In this document: positions 29,487-40,838 of the stretch, piece after piece
How the letters are laid out: every line of letters begins with the position of its first letter
Position numbering within the stretch: the stretch's first letter is position 1
NCBI GenBank assembly: GCA_026392115.1
Contig: JAPLCQ010000039.1
Coordinates: 1 to 62,878, forward strand
Length of the DNA stretch: 62,878 nt
DNA from: Armatimonadota bacterium
GTDB lineage: Bacteria; Armatimonadota; Chthonomonadetes; Chthonomonadales; CAJBBX01
Direction of reading: 5' to 3'
Program-made: the position numbers and the translations under genes
The notes under the pieces: model-generated
The model's input: the letters and a program-made list of their open reading frames with translations, nothing else
Told to the model about the DNA's origin: nothing
Database searches by the model: none

Positions 29487-32400
29487 ATGAAGCACACTCG
29501 AATGAGTTCCCTTGCCGGGCTGGCGGCGCTGCTGACGGCGACGGTCGTCGGGCCGGGAGCTTGTCAGACGTTCACGGGCAGCGACTGGCTTCACGGGCGT
29601 GGCGGCCCCCAACGGCGCGGCTCCAACTCAGACCCCGGCCTCGACTCCGCGACCAGGCAGCTCGGTCGCGTCTGGGTCTATCCGGCCACGCGCGACCTTC
29701 CGGCCGAGATCGTGGTGGACAACACCGCCCTGCCGCCCGACGCCGCCAATGCTACCGGCCAGGCGTTTGAAGTCTCAGGCGCATGGACCTACCCGGTCGT
29801 TGCAGATCGAGCCTACGGAGCCTGGCCGCCCAGCGACAAGACGACGAGCAAACTGGGCGACTATGTCTATGCGCCCGCCATCCATAGCGCGGAACTCGGT
29901 ACGTTGGGCGCCGACATACTTGCAGGCCTGCCCGTCCTGGGCACTGACGCCGCCAGCACCACCGCGTACCGGACGATCCAGAACGCCCTGAAGGCGAGCA
30001 CCACTTATGCCCGCTGGACCTTCGGGACCGCGTACCCGGCTTCCACCAAGCAGGGCCTGGTGGACGTGGGGAGCCGGGCCCTGCAGCCCAACCAGCGGTA
30101 CGCGGTCTACATTCGGTTCCCGTCCAGCGGCACCACCATCGGCGCCAACGCCCACCCCAATATCGACCATGCCATGGTGCGGGTCAGTTGGGGATCGGAC
30201 CCGGACGACCCGATCAAGAGCCGCATCTTCATGGCGGACTTTGGGCAGACCGGCGGAGCTTGGATACGCATCCGCGCCGGGTCGGGCGACGACCGCTACT
30301 TCCCGTACGACGGGACGAACCCGATCCGGGTCACGCTCTATGCAGAGACCCCGGATGCGGTCACGGACACGTCGGCGTTCCCATATTCGCCCATCGTCGC
30401 GGCCGACGCCGTGCGGCTGGTGCCTGAGGCCCTTCGCGGCGATATCCATGCTCCTGCCGTGAGCGCCGTCTTCCCGGCAGGGGATGCCACGAGCCATACC
30501 GCCTACACGCAACTGACCTACTTCGGCCGCGATGAGACCACCGGTCCGGCATACCTCTTCCCGACCACCGCCAAGTACACCAACGCGTCAGGGTTCGGAG
30601 CCGTCACCCTGGACCCGTCCGTCGCCTACGACGCGACGACCAATCCGATCATCGCCGATCCCACCTCCAGCATCCGATCGGCGGTGTTCTACTGCATGCA
30701 GGATGATGTGGACACGGTCACCCCGGCGAACGGCAAGTACGGCAAGCTCCGTTGGCGGTATGTGGCCAAGACGCTTCAGACCAAGAACTACACTATTGAC
30801 GATGCGGACGCGGGCTTCACCACGGGCGCGACGCCACTGGACTTCCCGCTCATGAGTCCGGTCCCTGCGGCGACGGATGACTTCTACGGCGTCAACTACC
30901 GCGCCGTGGCCGCGCAGGCGAGTTCGGTCGCTCCGCGCACCGCCACATGGTCGGCCAGCCTCCCCGAGGGAACCTATTCGGTCTACGCGTGGATCCCGGG
31001 CGCCGCCTCGCTGACACCCACGCAGGTGGCGCGCAAGGCGCACTACGCCATCGCCACGCTGGCGGGGACTGTGGACGTGTGGCTGGACCAGCGCAACACA
31101 TCGGACACCGCGGCGGTAAAGTACGGCACCTGGCGGCTCCTGACATCCGGCGTCCACTTCATCCCGGCAACGGCAGGCGCCACGGTCGACGCGACCGTCG
31201 TGCTTGACAACGTGTCCGCCGAGGATGCGGCATCGGCTCGCGCCGTCGTGGCCGACGCCGTGCAGTTTGTACAGGAGTCGCAGACGTCCAACAGCGTCGT
31301 CGCCTCGCCGCTCGTGGCCGACGTGGCGTGGCCGTCCGGCGTTAAGCGCAAGGTGGTCTACTTCGGCACCACCGACGGGCACCTCTGGGCGCTGGACGCC
31401 CTGGGCGTCGGCGGGCAGAGCACGCTGACCACACCCTACTGGGTCTACCCTTCAGTGGCCAGCCCAGACCCGACTACGGATCTCAACGGCGACGGCGCGT
31501 TCAACTTCCCACAGGACGATCCGAACTTTATCTCGGACCCGATGAGCGGGCGGCCGAATCAGGCCATTGACGGCGATCTCACTTCGTCGCGCCGGGCCGG
31601 GATTTCGACGTATTCGACGAAAAACGTGTTGCCAGACCTGGGCGCCTTCACCTCCTCGCCGGTCTATGTGGAGACCGAGAAGGGCCTTGCGCCCAACATC
31701 GTCCGAACGCCGCTCATCGTGGTGGGCAACGCGAACGGTCGGCTTTACGCGTTCGATCCGGTCGGTCGAGTCAATGCCGCCAATGAGCCCTATGCGACAA
31801 CGATCTCCGCGGGCGACGTGCCGGGCGTGCCGGGCACGACCCGCCGGCTGATGACCTGGCCGTCGACGGCGCGGGACAAGTGGATGGACGCGGGCGGCAC
31901 CGTCAGCCCGAAGCCGTTCAGCGCGTTCAGCGATGATGCCAACGTGGTCTCCATCGGGGCGGCCCCGGCGGCTCCCAAGGTCGATGCGGCCTACCGGACC
32001 GACCGCGTGGTGGTCGGAGCCGGCGACGGCCACGTATATGCCGTGGACCTGCAGGGGCTCGACACCAAGAAGCGCATCTCGAACCCGACCAAGGACGGTG
32101 CGGCGATCCCACTGACGACAACAGCGGGCGGTTCGTCTTCTCGGCGGGAGGCCGCGTCTACTGCATACAGGCGCCTGATACCGCCACAGGCCAGCCGAAG
32201 GACGCCAACGGCTATCTGCGTCCGGACTGGGTCTACCCGTATGCGGCCGCGCCGGGCAATCCGTCCAAGGGCAACGACGTCGATGTGGAGGAGACCGACT
32301 TCACGGCTCCGGCCTACAAGGCGACCGTCCATGCGGACCTGAACAGCGGCAACGCCGTCGCCTTCGTGGCGAACAAGGACGGACGCGTCTTCGCTCTGGA

Positions 32401-35400
32401 TGCCACGCCTACCACCAATCCGTCGGTGGGCCCAACGGTCCTCTGGCAAAGCGCCAGCCGGGGCAGCACCCGGGCATCGGCTGTCTATCTCGATTCGCTG
32501 CCGCCGCAGATTCGCTACGGGCTGGCCACGGTCCACCGGAACCCCGCCATTGTGCTGCCGCTGGAGACGGGCGGCATCGTTGGCTTCTCGGCCGTTACCA
32601 TCGGGACGGCCGACGCCGGAACCCCGGTCTGGAGTCTGGGAGACGCGTCGGTGGGCAGCGTGCCGCTGACGGCCCTCGGCGCCAACAACATTCCGTTGAC
32701 CAACCCGGTTGCCTATCCGACCAGTTCCGCCGGTCGCGGCGCCGACGTCATCACCGGCAACACCTGGGCCTACAGCGGAGACGACGGCAACCCGCAGACC
32801 GGCGAGCCGCACGGCCAGATGCGCGCCTACTGGCGGACCGCATGGGCCAACGACATGCTCGGCCTCGACATGCAGACGCCGGACGAGCCCCTGGTTTCGG
32901 ACGGTGACGGCGAGTCCACGGTCAGCCTGCGCGGCGTCGAGGTCTGGAACGCCGAGAAGGACAAGCCGGTCCTGCCGAACCCGGTCTGGGAGCACTTCGG
33001 CGACACCGTTGCCGCTACCGCCAAATCCGGTTTCACCGAATGGGCGGCGGGACACCACAAGGCCGACAGCGTGGGCGACCCGGACAACATGGTCGTCTAT
33101 GAGTGGGGCGATACGATCTACACCGCGGCGTGGGGCATCATCCGCTCAACGGTGGCCAACCCTCCGCTGCCGACCGTCACATTCCGCCTCTTCGGCTCGG
33201 GCCAAAGCCGGCCGTCTCTCACCGTGGGCTCCCAACGCGACGTAACGCTGGACGCATTCGACTATGGCGATGGCTCCAAGGCCTACGCTTGGGTGGCGAA
33301 GATCGCCTTCCCGCTGGGGCGCGGCTCGGAGGCCGATGCCCAGACGCCGGGACGCCGCTACACGGTCTACGCCCAGGCCCAGCTGAACAGCAACGGCATC
33401 AACATCCCGTCGCTGCAGCTGGCCGCGGGGCAATCGCTGATCAAGAAGTCGGACACCTGGCACCTGGAGCTGAGCGCGACCAACGAGAACAAGCTGGCCA
33501 TAACCGACAAGAGGACCATGGCCATCGCGCATCCGTTGGCCGTGAGCACTCGCGGCGCGCCGGGCGGAGCAGGGGTCGGTCCGACGGTGCCCAACGTGAT
33601 GGGCTGGACCGTGGCGCCTTCCGGCGGCGCGGCGATCCAGGAGCTACTTGCCAACGGTAACCACCGCTATAACCCGCCGGTCGGGCAAGGCGCGCAGAAG
33701 GACATGGTTGCTCCGCTGGGCCTCGTGGGGCACGGCGGCAGCGCCACGTATGTGGGCGTGGACGGTGCGGGGAACCGCCGCGACTCGTTCCTCGTGGCCG
33801 ACCGCAGCAACCTCTACAAGCTTGGCCAGGCACTGAACAACATCCGCGTCGAGCGACGCGGCCTCGGCTGGGCGTACAACAAGGAGTTGGGTGGGGTCCG
33901 AGCCGCCACCGGCGACGTGATGAACCCGTTGCCCTGGGAATCCTTCCCGACGCGTGTGCCCAACGTCTCCAAGGACTACCCGGATATGGACGCCTCACAC
34001 GTCACGCTGCGGGTGGGCTCCATCGACATCGGGACCAAGGCCGCCACGCTGCCGACGGCATGGGATAGCGCGACCTCGACCAAGCGGCTGAACTACGTGC
34101 CCGTCGACCTGTCCGTGCAGGTGCCCAAGTTCCAGCCTGCGAACGTGTCGGCGGCCAACGCCTACGAGGATATCAACGGCAACGTGCGGGCGCTGTACGG
34201 CCCCATGCGGACCGATACCGGGGTCCCGGCCTCCTCGGGCCTCTTCTCGCCGAGCGCGGGCTATGTGGGCCGGATCGTGGTCTTCGTCGACAACAACGGC
34301 GACGGCAAGTACCAGGGCGCGGCGATTCAGACCTCGGCGCAGCAGGCGCAGACCCAGGCGCGCGAGGAGGTCTACCGCTCCGTGGGCGTGGGGCTGGCGG
34401 TGTCGCCGGACCTGAACATGCGGACCGAGGAGGAGACGATCGACCTGGGGCGGGCGCCGCACGGGGCAGGTCTCACGCCGACGATCCCGTTCCTGCCCTC
34501 GGGCATTGGGCCATACGTGAATACGCCGTCGCCGTTCGACTCATCCAACGGCTTCCGGCTCTTCGCGCCGTTCACGGTCCGCAACCAGGGCAATGTTAAC
34601 CTCACCAACCTGCGCGTGGCGAAGGCCGTCGGCAATGCGGCTACCGCCGCCAACCCGTTGTTGTGGCCGAGGCTCAACAGCGATCAGGTGTCGTCCCTGC
34701 AGTCCACCTACCTGAGCTCCGGCGCGCCGATCCTGCTGGGCGGGCTCGACCCGTTGGCCAACTGGCGGCTGAACACGCCGCTGGTGGCGCGCGCCTACCC
34801 GTTGCCCATCGGCGCGGCGGGCGGAGCGGCCAACCTGGGCATCGTCTCCTCGCTGGATCATGCGCGCGGAAACGGCCAGTACGATATCGAGATCGACTGG
34901 AGCCTGGCGCCGTACAGCGCAGCCGCGCCCTGGCCGTTCAGCCTGGCGGCACTGGGGGTGGTTGGCGGCAATCCCTACATTCCGGCGTCGAACCCGCTGG
35001 GTTGGACCGAAGGAGTCAATGCCGTTCCGACGCTCCACAAGGCGCGCCCAGGCGACGGAACGGGCACGACGCTCTCGATCCCCGACGTCTCCTACGGCGA
35101 TCCTCTGGGCGTCCTGGCGACGTTGCGGGCTTCCGGCCGCGACGTTCGACCGCGCATCGGCATCGCGCCGCCGGTCGGTGCGCCGGTCGGCACCTATACG
35201 GGCGTCGTGAACGTGTTCGAGGACGCCCTTCCGGTGCAGTGGCGTGAATGGACTGCCACCTACGCTTCGGTGAACGGCGGCGTCAATCCGTTGGTCACGG
35301 CCGCCGACAATGACGGCATCCTGAACCTGAAGATCGACCCATCCACCGGTGCCATGGTCGGATCGGCGGTTGAACCCACCGTGCAGAACCCGTTCCAGCT

Positions 35401-37537
35401 CCGGCTGATGGTGTCTGAGGCCAGGCTTACCAACGCGCCGCTCTTCCCGACGGTCGGCGGGTCGATCATGCAGACCGACGGCACCTTCCCGCAGATCGAC
35501 CTGCGGGCGCCCAGCGCCAACAACCGCAACGCCGCGGCCTTCGGCGCGAACGTCTCTCCATCGGTCGTCCGGGATCGCGTCAGCGGCGCCATGGTGCTCG
35601 TCTGGTCGAGCAACCGGCCCAACAACGCGGGATCGGCGCCCGAGCGGGCCGATGTGCCGTGGAACCTCTTCACCTCGCAGCTGACGGGCGTGTCGGGCGC
35701 GCTGGGCGCCTTCGGCCCGCTGTACGGTTGGCGCTACGAGCAGACCAACGCCCAGCCCACGCGCTGGTGGCAGCCGCTTGCGGCCTCGGCGCAGTTCCCG
35801 GGCCTGGCGCTGGCCAGCGCGCTCTTCCCATCGGAGACCGCCGACATCAAGGGCAGCGCGCAGACGCCCGTGGTCGCCGGCGCCATCGTCACCAACCCGG
35901 TGGGCGATCCGCTGACGGTCCACGCGGCCCCGGCGCTGATCCAGACCGAGGGTGTACCCAATCCGGCTCAGCCACTCTGGCTCTTCTGGCAGGGCGCTGT
36001 GAACAAGACGGCCGGCGCCTCGGTTTCCATGGACAGCCGGACGTTCTATGCGCCTGTTCGCAACCAGGGCGGCGTCCTCTCGCCGGACCTGACGGTCAAC
36101 AACGGTGTACCCTACTCGTTCCTGAACGATCCGGCGCTGCCCAAGTACTCGCCCAGGCCGCTCATGGCCGGAGGGACCACGTTCCTCTTCTGGCATGGCG
36201 GCGCAAGCGGGCGCACGCGCCTCTACTACAACGTGAATACCGCCAACATCAGCACGCCGACGGCATGGTCCGCCGACGCGGCGCTGCCCGTGCCGGGCGG
36301 CCTGCAGATGGTGGCGGATCCCGTGCCCATTCCCAGACGGCGGATCGACGGATCGACCATCACCGAGATCGACGTTGTCTTCACAGGCCAGTTCGCTGGC
36401 AAGCGGACGCCTGAGCTCTTCCTTACCCGGTACAACGTGGGCGACCTGCTCAACCGGCGTCCGGGGCAGGCGGTGCGGGCGCAAGCCCGGGTCAGCGGCG
36501 AGTTGCTCGTGCGGCAAGGGGCGACGCAGACGTGGCAGTCTCGCGATGTGGCCTGGATCTTCCGCGATCCCACTACCGGCGCCTGGGTCGACGGTACGGG
36601 CAACAGCCCGCAGGTCGTCGTCTACGTCAACGGGTCTCGCGTCAACATCGGCACGCCCACCTATGACAGCGTGTCGGGCAAGCTCTACTTCAACTCGGCG
36701 CTGGGCGGTCGGCTCGTGGTGAACCCGCAGTCCGGCGCAGTAACCTTTACCGACGTTGCGCCAGGCGCCCGGGACGCGGTGACCGCCGACTACACGCCGC
36801 GCACGTTGCGGCTCAACGTCACTCGATCCGACAGCGGCGTCGTAACGGCGCCCAGCGGTTGGGCGGGCGATCCCGGGTACGCGGCGCAGCCCCACGTGGT
36901 GTCGGCGGGGGCCAACACCGTGCCGGTGGCCTTCATCGACCGCGCCATCAATCCTGTGGCCTCTGCGGATCCATCCGGCGACCTGGTGCGCGGCGGACAG
37001 GTCGGGAATGCGCCTGCCACCGTATCCCGCATGTGGGTCATCTACCGCAAGACCGGCGGATCGGAGTCCGGCGGTTCGGGCTCGCTCTATTACAAGACGA
37101 TGCGCCTGGCCGTTCGACTTCCCAGGCCCATCCTTCGGAGCACGGTCGGCAACTCGCTGAAGGTGGCGAACAACGTCGCGGTGGCGGGCAACCGCGGCCC
37201 GGTGGAGATTGACTGGATTCGCGGCCGGCTCTACTTCACGGAGATCGACGAGGGCCAGCGCATCACGGTGACCTTCAACCACAGCGGCGGCTCGCTGACG
37301 GCGGACTACACCGTGGGTTGGGTCGATGAACTGAGCGTGGCCAGCACCCCGGCCGATCAGACGGCGGGCGAGGCGTTGCTTCCCACGCAGTCCGTGGTGA
37401 ACGAGGGGCAGGTGTCGGCGTTCAAGGATCCGTTCCAGGATAAGGTCTGGGTCTTCTGGTCCAGCACCAGGGCGGGCACGACGGACCTCTACTATATGGC
37501 CGTGAGCCCGTCGTTCTATCCCCGGTCCGCCTACTGA
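29487..37537 (+). CDS. Giant exported PQQ-propeller/golvesin-like protein, frameshifted
   Basis: One gene of about 2,680 codons interrupted by a single frameshift near 32095-32125. The upstream frame ends coherent sequence at SNPTKDGA; the -1 frame resumes with DDNSGRFVFSAGGRVYCIQ and stays open to 37537. The protein has a signal peptide and two golvesin-like beta-sandwich segments (one ends VAADAVRLV, the other begins LPEGTYSVYAW and ends VVADAVQFV). PQQ-type propeller repeats VVYFGTTDGHLWALD, VVGNANGRLYAFD, VVGAGDGHVYAVD and FVANKDGRVFALD lie across the break, so the two halves belong together. The C-terminal part repeats a W-x-FW motif next to Tyr-rich strands. The ATG at 29487 is chosen over the GTG at 29475. 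Probably a second PilY1-like tip or adhesin protein. Confidence 0.72.
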
Positions 37538-37638
37538 GATTCGGGGTTCCTAGTGCCGGCGCCGGCGTGGGATTGCTCGCGGCGGCCCGGGCTTCTGTTA
37601 GCCGATGAGCGGGTCACGTCGGGGGGCAACCCTCGTCC

Positions 37639-37667
37639 TTGACTCTTCGGGGAGAAGTTGCTACAAT
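37639..37667 (+). promoter_or_regulatory. Sigma70-type promoter upstream of pilM
   Basis: TTGACT at 37639-37644 and TACAAT at 37662-37667 have a 17-base spacer, close to consensus at both boxes. They lie in the 202-base gap after the giant gene, about 70 bases ahead of pilM, so the pilMNOPQ block can be transcribed separately from the minor-pilin block. The same gap contains a 12-base GCCGGCGCCGGC palindrome near 37558. Confidence 0.75.
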
Positions 37668-37739
37668 CTAAGGTCTTCGTCGGCTCTCACTGCGCCGACG
37701 GGGTCGTTCTCGCTCACATAGAATCGCGGAGGACCGGGC

Positions 37740-39017
37740 ATGGCGAGGTCGGGAGGACCGACGGTAGGGCTGGACATCGGCTCCAAGTACATCAAGGTAG
37801 CCGAAGTAGTCCCGAGCCGAAACGGCGTTGCCGTGCGGGCTCTCGGGATGGCTCCCACGCCTCCAGGCGCCCTGGAAGCGGGGGTCATCGTCGATGCGAA
37901 GCTACTGGGCGACGCGATCAAGAAGTTGCTCAAGGAGGCCGGGGTGGGCACGCGCAGTTGCGTGAGCTCCGTATCCGGCTCCGGCGCTCTTGTCGTCCGT
38001 GTGATCGAAGTACCGAAGATGTCTGACTCTGAGTTGGCGGAGACGATGAAGTGGGAAGTGGAGCGCCACGTACCCTTTGCCGCCAATGAAGTGATCATGG
38101 ACTTCCAAGCCATACAGCGCACCGACGACGATCCGGACGCCCAGAACATGGAAGTCTTGCTCGCCGTCGCGCAGCAGGATATGGTCGATAAGCACGTCGA
38201 GGCGCTGTTCGCGGCTGGCCTCCAGCCTCGGAGTATCGATGTCGAGCCGCTGGCGGCCTCGCGTTGCCTGGTGGAACTCGGCCCCGATCCGTGGGGCAAG
38301 AAGACCGTCGTCGTAGTGAACATCGGCGCATCGATCACCGACATCGGCATCTTCAGGGATGGTGTGCTCTCCTTCCCGCGAACCCTGCCGCTGGCGGGGG
38401 ACGCGATGACGAGTTCCATCATGTCCCAGACGGGGCTTGAAGCCGATGCAGCCGAGGACCTGAAGCTCCAGCACGCCGCTGTCCTGATGGGACGGGCCCC
38501 GGCGGCCCCGGCTCCCCAAGCGTCTGTGGCCGGCGCGTCCGACTTCGGCTTCGTGGACTTCTCCTCTGGAGATGACAGCGGGCTTGACCTTGCGGCGCCG
38601 ACCCTGGGCGAACCCGAGCCGGCCCCTGTTCCGGTGGCAACGCCCATGGGCGACCCGACCACCGTCCAGGTCTTCGGAGCGATTGCGCCCACGCTGGGCG
38701 ATCTGCTCTCGGAGATACGCCGCTCCATCGAGTACTACCGGGGGCGATCGTCCGACGGTCACATCGATCAGGTGCTCCTCTGCGGAGGAAGCGCCCGCAT
38801 CAAGGATCTCGACAAGTTCCTCGCCGGCGAGCTGGGCGTACCCACCCAGATTGCCGATGTCTTCAAGTTCGCGCCTGTGTCAGCGAAGAGCGTCACTCCG
38901 GACTACCTGGAGACCATCGGCCCGTCGTTCGCCGTAGCCGTGGGCCTTGGCGCTCGAGATATGGTCGCTGCACCTGCCTCAGCCGCACCAAGCGGCCGCG
39001 GCAAGCGCAAGAAGTAG
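37740..39017 (+). CDS. pilM: PilM, cytoplasmic actin-like pilus assembly protein
   Basis: ATPase-fold, FtsA-like protein that binds the PilN N-terminus on the cytoplasmic face. It starts with VGLDIGSKYIKVAEV (phosphate 1), continues with EVERHVPFAANEVIMDFQ, VVVNIGASITDIGIF (phosphate 2) and VLLCGGSARIKDLDKFL (adenosine region). An inserted Ala/Pro-rich linker of about 70 residues before the EIRRSIEYYR helix makes it longer (425 residues) than usual PilM (about 350). AGGA lies upstream of the ATG. Confidence 0.95.
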   Translation: MARSGGPTVGLDIGSKYIKVAEVVPSRNGVAVRALGMAPTPPGALEAGVIVDAKLLGDAIKKLLKEAGVGTRSCVSSVSGSGALVVRVIEVPKMSDSELAETMKWEVERHVPFAANEVIMDFQAIQRTDDDPDAQNMEVLLAVAQQDMVDKHVEALFAAGLQPRSIDVEPLAASRCLVELGPDPWGKKTVVVVNIGASITDIGIFRDGVLSFPRTLPLAGDAMTSSIMSQTGLEADAAEDLKLQHAAVLMGRAPAAPAPQASVAGASDFGFVDFSSGDDSGLDLAAPTLGEPEPAPVPVATPMGDPTTVQVFGAIAPTLGDLLSEIRRSIEYYRGRSSDGHIDQVLLCGGSARIKDLDKFLAGELGVPTQIADVFKFAPVSAKSVTPDYLETIGPSFAVAVGLGARDMVAAPASAAPSGRGKRKK

Positions 39018-39036
39018 GGGAGGGAAGGAGCCGCTC

Positions 39037-39840
39037 ATGGTCCGTATCAACCTCCTGCCGCCGTATATCTACGCAGGCGCCAAACGTCGCAATGTGAGCA
39101 TCCTCTGGGTGGTCATGGTGCTGGCCGTCGTTGGCGGTTTCATGTTCTGGAAGGTGACGATCGATACGCAGACCGCGAAGATCGTGGCCGACAAGGAAGC
39201 GCTCCAGCCGCAGATGGACGCGGCCAAGCGGCTGCAGTCCGAGGCTGATCGCATCCTTGCGGAATCTGCAGAGATCACCAAGAAGCGCGACTTCGTCGCT
39301 GATGCCCGCAAGCATCTCGCGACCACGTACCCGCCGCTGATCGACAACGTGCGCAAGTACACGATGAAGAACGTGCTCTACAGCCAGTTGACGCCGGCTG
39401 GGCAGACCGTCAGCCTCTCGGGTTACGCGACCAGCTTGGCCCAAGTCGGTCACTACATGATGTGGATGGAGCGGAACCCTGAGATCAACAGCTTCGACAT
39501 CGGGCTGAGCGGGATTCCGAGTTTCCCCGTAACGCCGGGCCTGAACGGGAACGGCGGCGGAGGCCTTCGACCGCCTGGCGCCGGCGGCTACGACTTCACC
39601 GTGACGCTCAATCTTGTCAAGCCCGTGGCAGGCGCCCCGAGCTATGCAGGCGGCGGCGGAGGAGGAGCCCAGCAGGCCGGTGGCGGTATGATGGGCGGAG
39701 CCCCGATGGGGATGAGTGGCGCCCCGATGATGGGCGGCGGGGCCATGGGCAGCGGCTTCGGCCCTGGGACCGGTGGCGGGATGATGGGGCCTGGCGGGGC
39801 GCCCAGCGTGGGCGGCAAGTCAAGCAAAGAGGACAATTAG
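39037..39840 (+). CDS. pilN: PilN, inner-membrane alignment protein with Gly/Met-rich tail
   Basis: Bitopic protein of the alignment subcomplex. The first residues MVRINLLPPY are the conserved cytoplasmic motif that inserts into PilM. One membrane helix follows (ILWVVMVLAVVGGFMF), then a coiled segment and a ferredoxin-like periplasmic domain. The last 80 residues or so are an unusual Gly/Met/Pro-rich tract (MMGGAPMGMSGAPMMGG) not found in model PilN proteins. The ATG at 39037 has GGAAGGAG just upstream, and family alignment at INLLP fixes this start. Confidence 0.92.
   Translation: MVRINLLPPYIYAGAKRRNVSILWVVMVLAVVGGFMFWKVTIDTQTAKIVADKEALQPQMDAAKRLQSEADRILAESAEITKKRDFVADARKHLATTYPPLIDNVRKYTMKNVLYSQLTPAGQTVSLSGYATSLAQVGHYMMWMERNPEINSFDIGLSGIPSFPVTPGLNGNGGGGLRPPGAGGYDFTVTLNLVKPVAGAPSYAGGGGGGAQQAGGGMMGGAPMGMSGAPMMGGGAMGSGFGPGTGGGMMGPGGAPSVGGKSSKEDN
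39541..39830 (+). repeat. Gly/Met-rich coding repeat in pilN
   Basis: GGC/GGT and ATG-dense low-complexity DNA encoding the pilN tail. Similar tracts recur in pilO, pilP, the stand-alone N-domain gene and pilQ. Confidence 0.8.
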
Positions 39841-39844
39841 TCAT

Positions 39845-40768
39845 ATGTCAAAACTAACAGTCCTGCATATCAACATCATCGGCATCGCCATCGCGCTGAT
39901 CGTCGGCGCGGCGCTCTACTTCACGGTGATCACCAAGGCGACCGACGCTCAAAAGGTGGCCCAGGGCGAGTACGACGCGGTTAAGACCGAGGCGGACAAG
40001 TTGCCGACCGCCAAGCGGAACCTTGCCAACGCCACGACCGGTCGCGCAGCAGCCATCGCCCAGTACAGCGCGTTTGAAGGGCAGTACATGCCCGTCATCG
40101 GCTACGACAAGGACGTCCTGCGCAACATGATGCGCAATTTCTGGCCCAACGGCGGAAAGTCCTGGCCGGAGCGCTACATCAAGGTGTTTCGGGCGTACAT
40201 GACTGCCGAGCGCAAGCGCAACGGGATCGTCTGGGAGAACCCGGGCGTGTTGGTGCTCCCGAGCTTCGGCCCCGATCCCAACAGGATCGACGCGGCAGGC
40301 GCGGGCGAAGGGCTCGGTCCGGTCCTGCACTATGCCTACCAGATGAACGTCCGTGCGAAGAGCCTACCCGCCCTTGTCCGGCATATCCAGAGTTGGTCTA
40401 CCGCCAGAGGCTTCGGCGTACCGACGGTTGATGGTCTCCAGATCACGGGCAACTCGCCCAACCTGACGGCCTCGTACAATCTGTCTCTCACCATCATTTT
40501 GCGCGACGCCGACACAAAAGCCATGCCACAGCCCAATGGCCGCATGAGCGGTAGCGGCGGCGGCGGCGGCGCAGGCGGTATGGGTGGCGGTGACCGCGGC
40601 CGCGGCATGATGGGCGGCATGGGTATGCCCGGTATGGGCGGACCTCCGGGCATGTCTCCCACCGGCATGGGTAGCGGCGGTGCGCCGAGCGGGATGATGT
40701 CCGGTGGCGGCGCGCCTCCGGCTCCGATGCAGTCCGGCGGCGGTTTCGCTGCCATGGGCGCGAACTAG
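39845..40768 (+). CDS. pilO: PilO, inner-membrane alignment protein with Gly/Met-rich tail
   Basis: Partner of PilN. A membrane helix near residues 8-28 (LHINIIGIAIALIVGAALYF) is followed by a helical coiled region and a periplasmic domain of PilO type. The final 80 residues or so are Gly/Met/Ser/Pro-rich (GGAGGMGGGDRGRGMMGGMG). Identification leans on position between pilN and pilP and on architecture, since PilO is poorly conserved. It begins four bases after pilN ends. Confidence 0.85.
   Translation: MSKLTVLHINIIGIAIALIVGAALYFTVITKATDAQKVAQGEYDAVKTEADKLPTAKRNLANATTGRAAAIAQYSAFEGQYMPVIGYDKDVLRNMMRNFWPNGGKSWPERYIKVFRAYMTAERKRNGIVWENPGVLVLPSFGPDPNRIDAAGAGEGLGPVLHYAYQMNVRAKSLPALVRHIQSWSTARGFGVPTVDGLQITGNSPNLTASYNLSLTIILRDADTKAMPQPNGRMSGSGGGGGAGGMGGGDRGRGMMGGMGMPGMGGPPGMSPTGMGSGGAPSGMMSGGGAPPAPMQSGGGFAAMGAN
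40545..40765 (+). repeat. Gly/Met-rich coding repeat in pilO
   Basis: Low-complexity DNA built from GGCGG and ATGGG units, encoding the PilO tail. Confidence 0.8.
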
Positions 40769-40838
40769 CCGTGACCATTGCGGCACGGCAGGTAACCGGC
40801 GGGGATCCGCACACGTCGCATAGACGAGGTGATAGAAC

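Noticed and set aside
32095-32125. Programmed -1 ribosomal frameshift in the giant gene
   Set aside because: No X-XXY-YYZ slippery heptamer or clear downstream pseudoknot at the junction; a mutation or sequence error is simpler.
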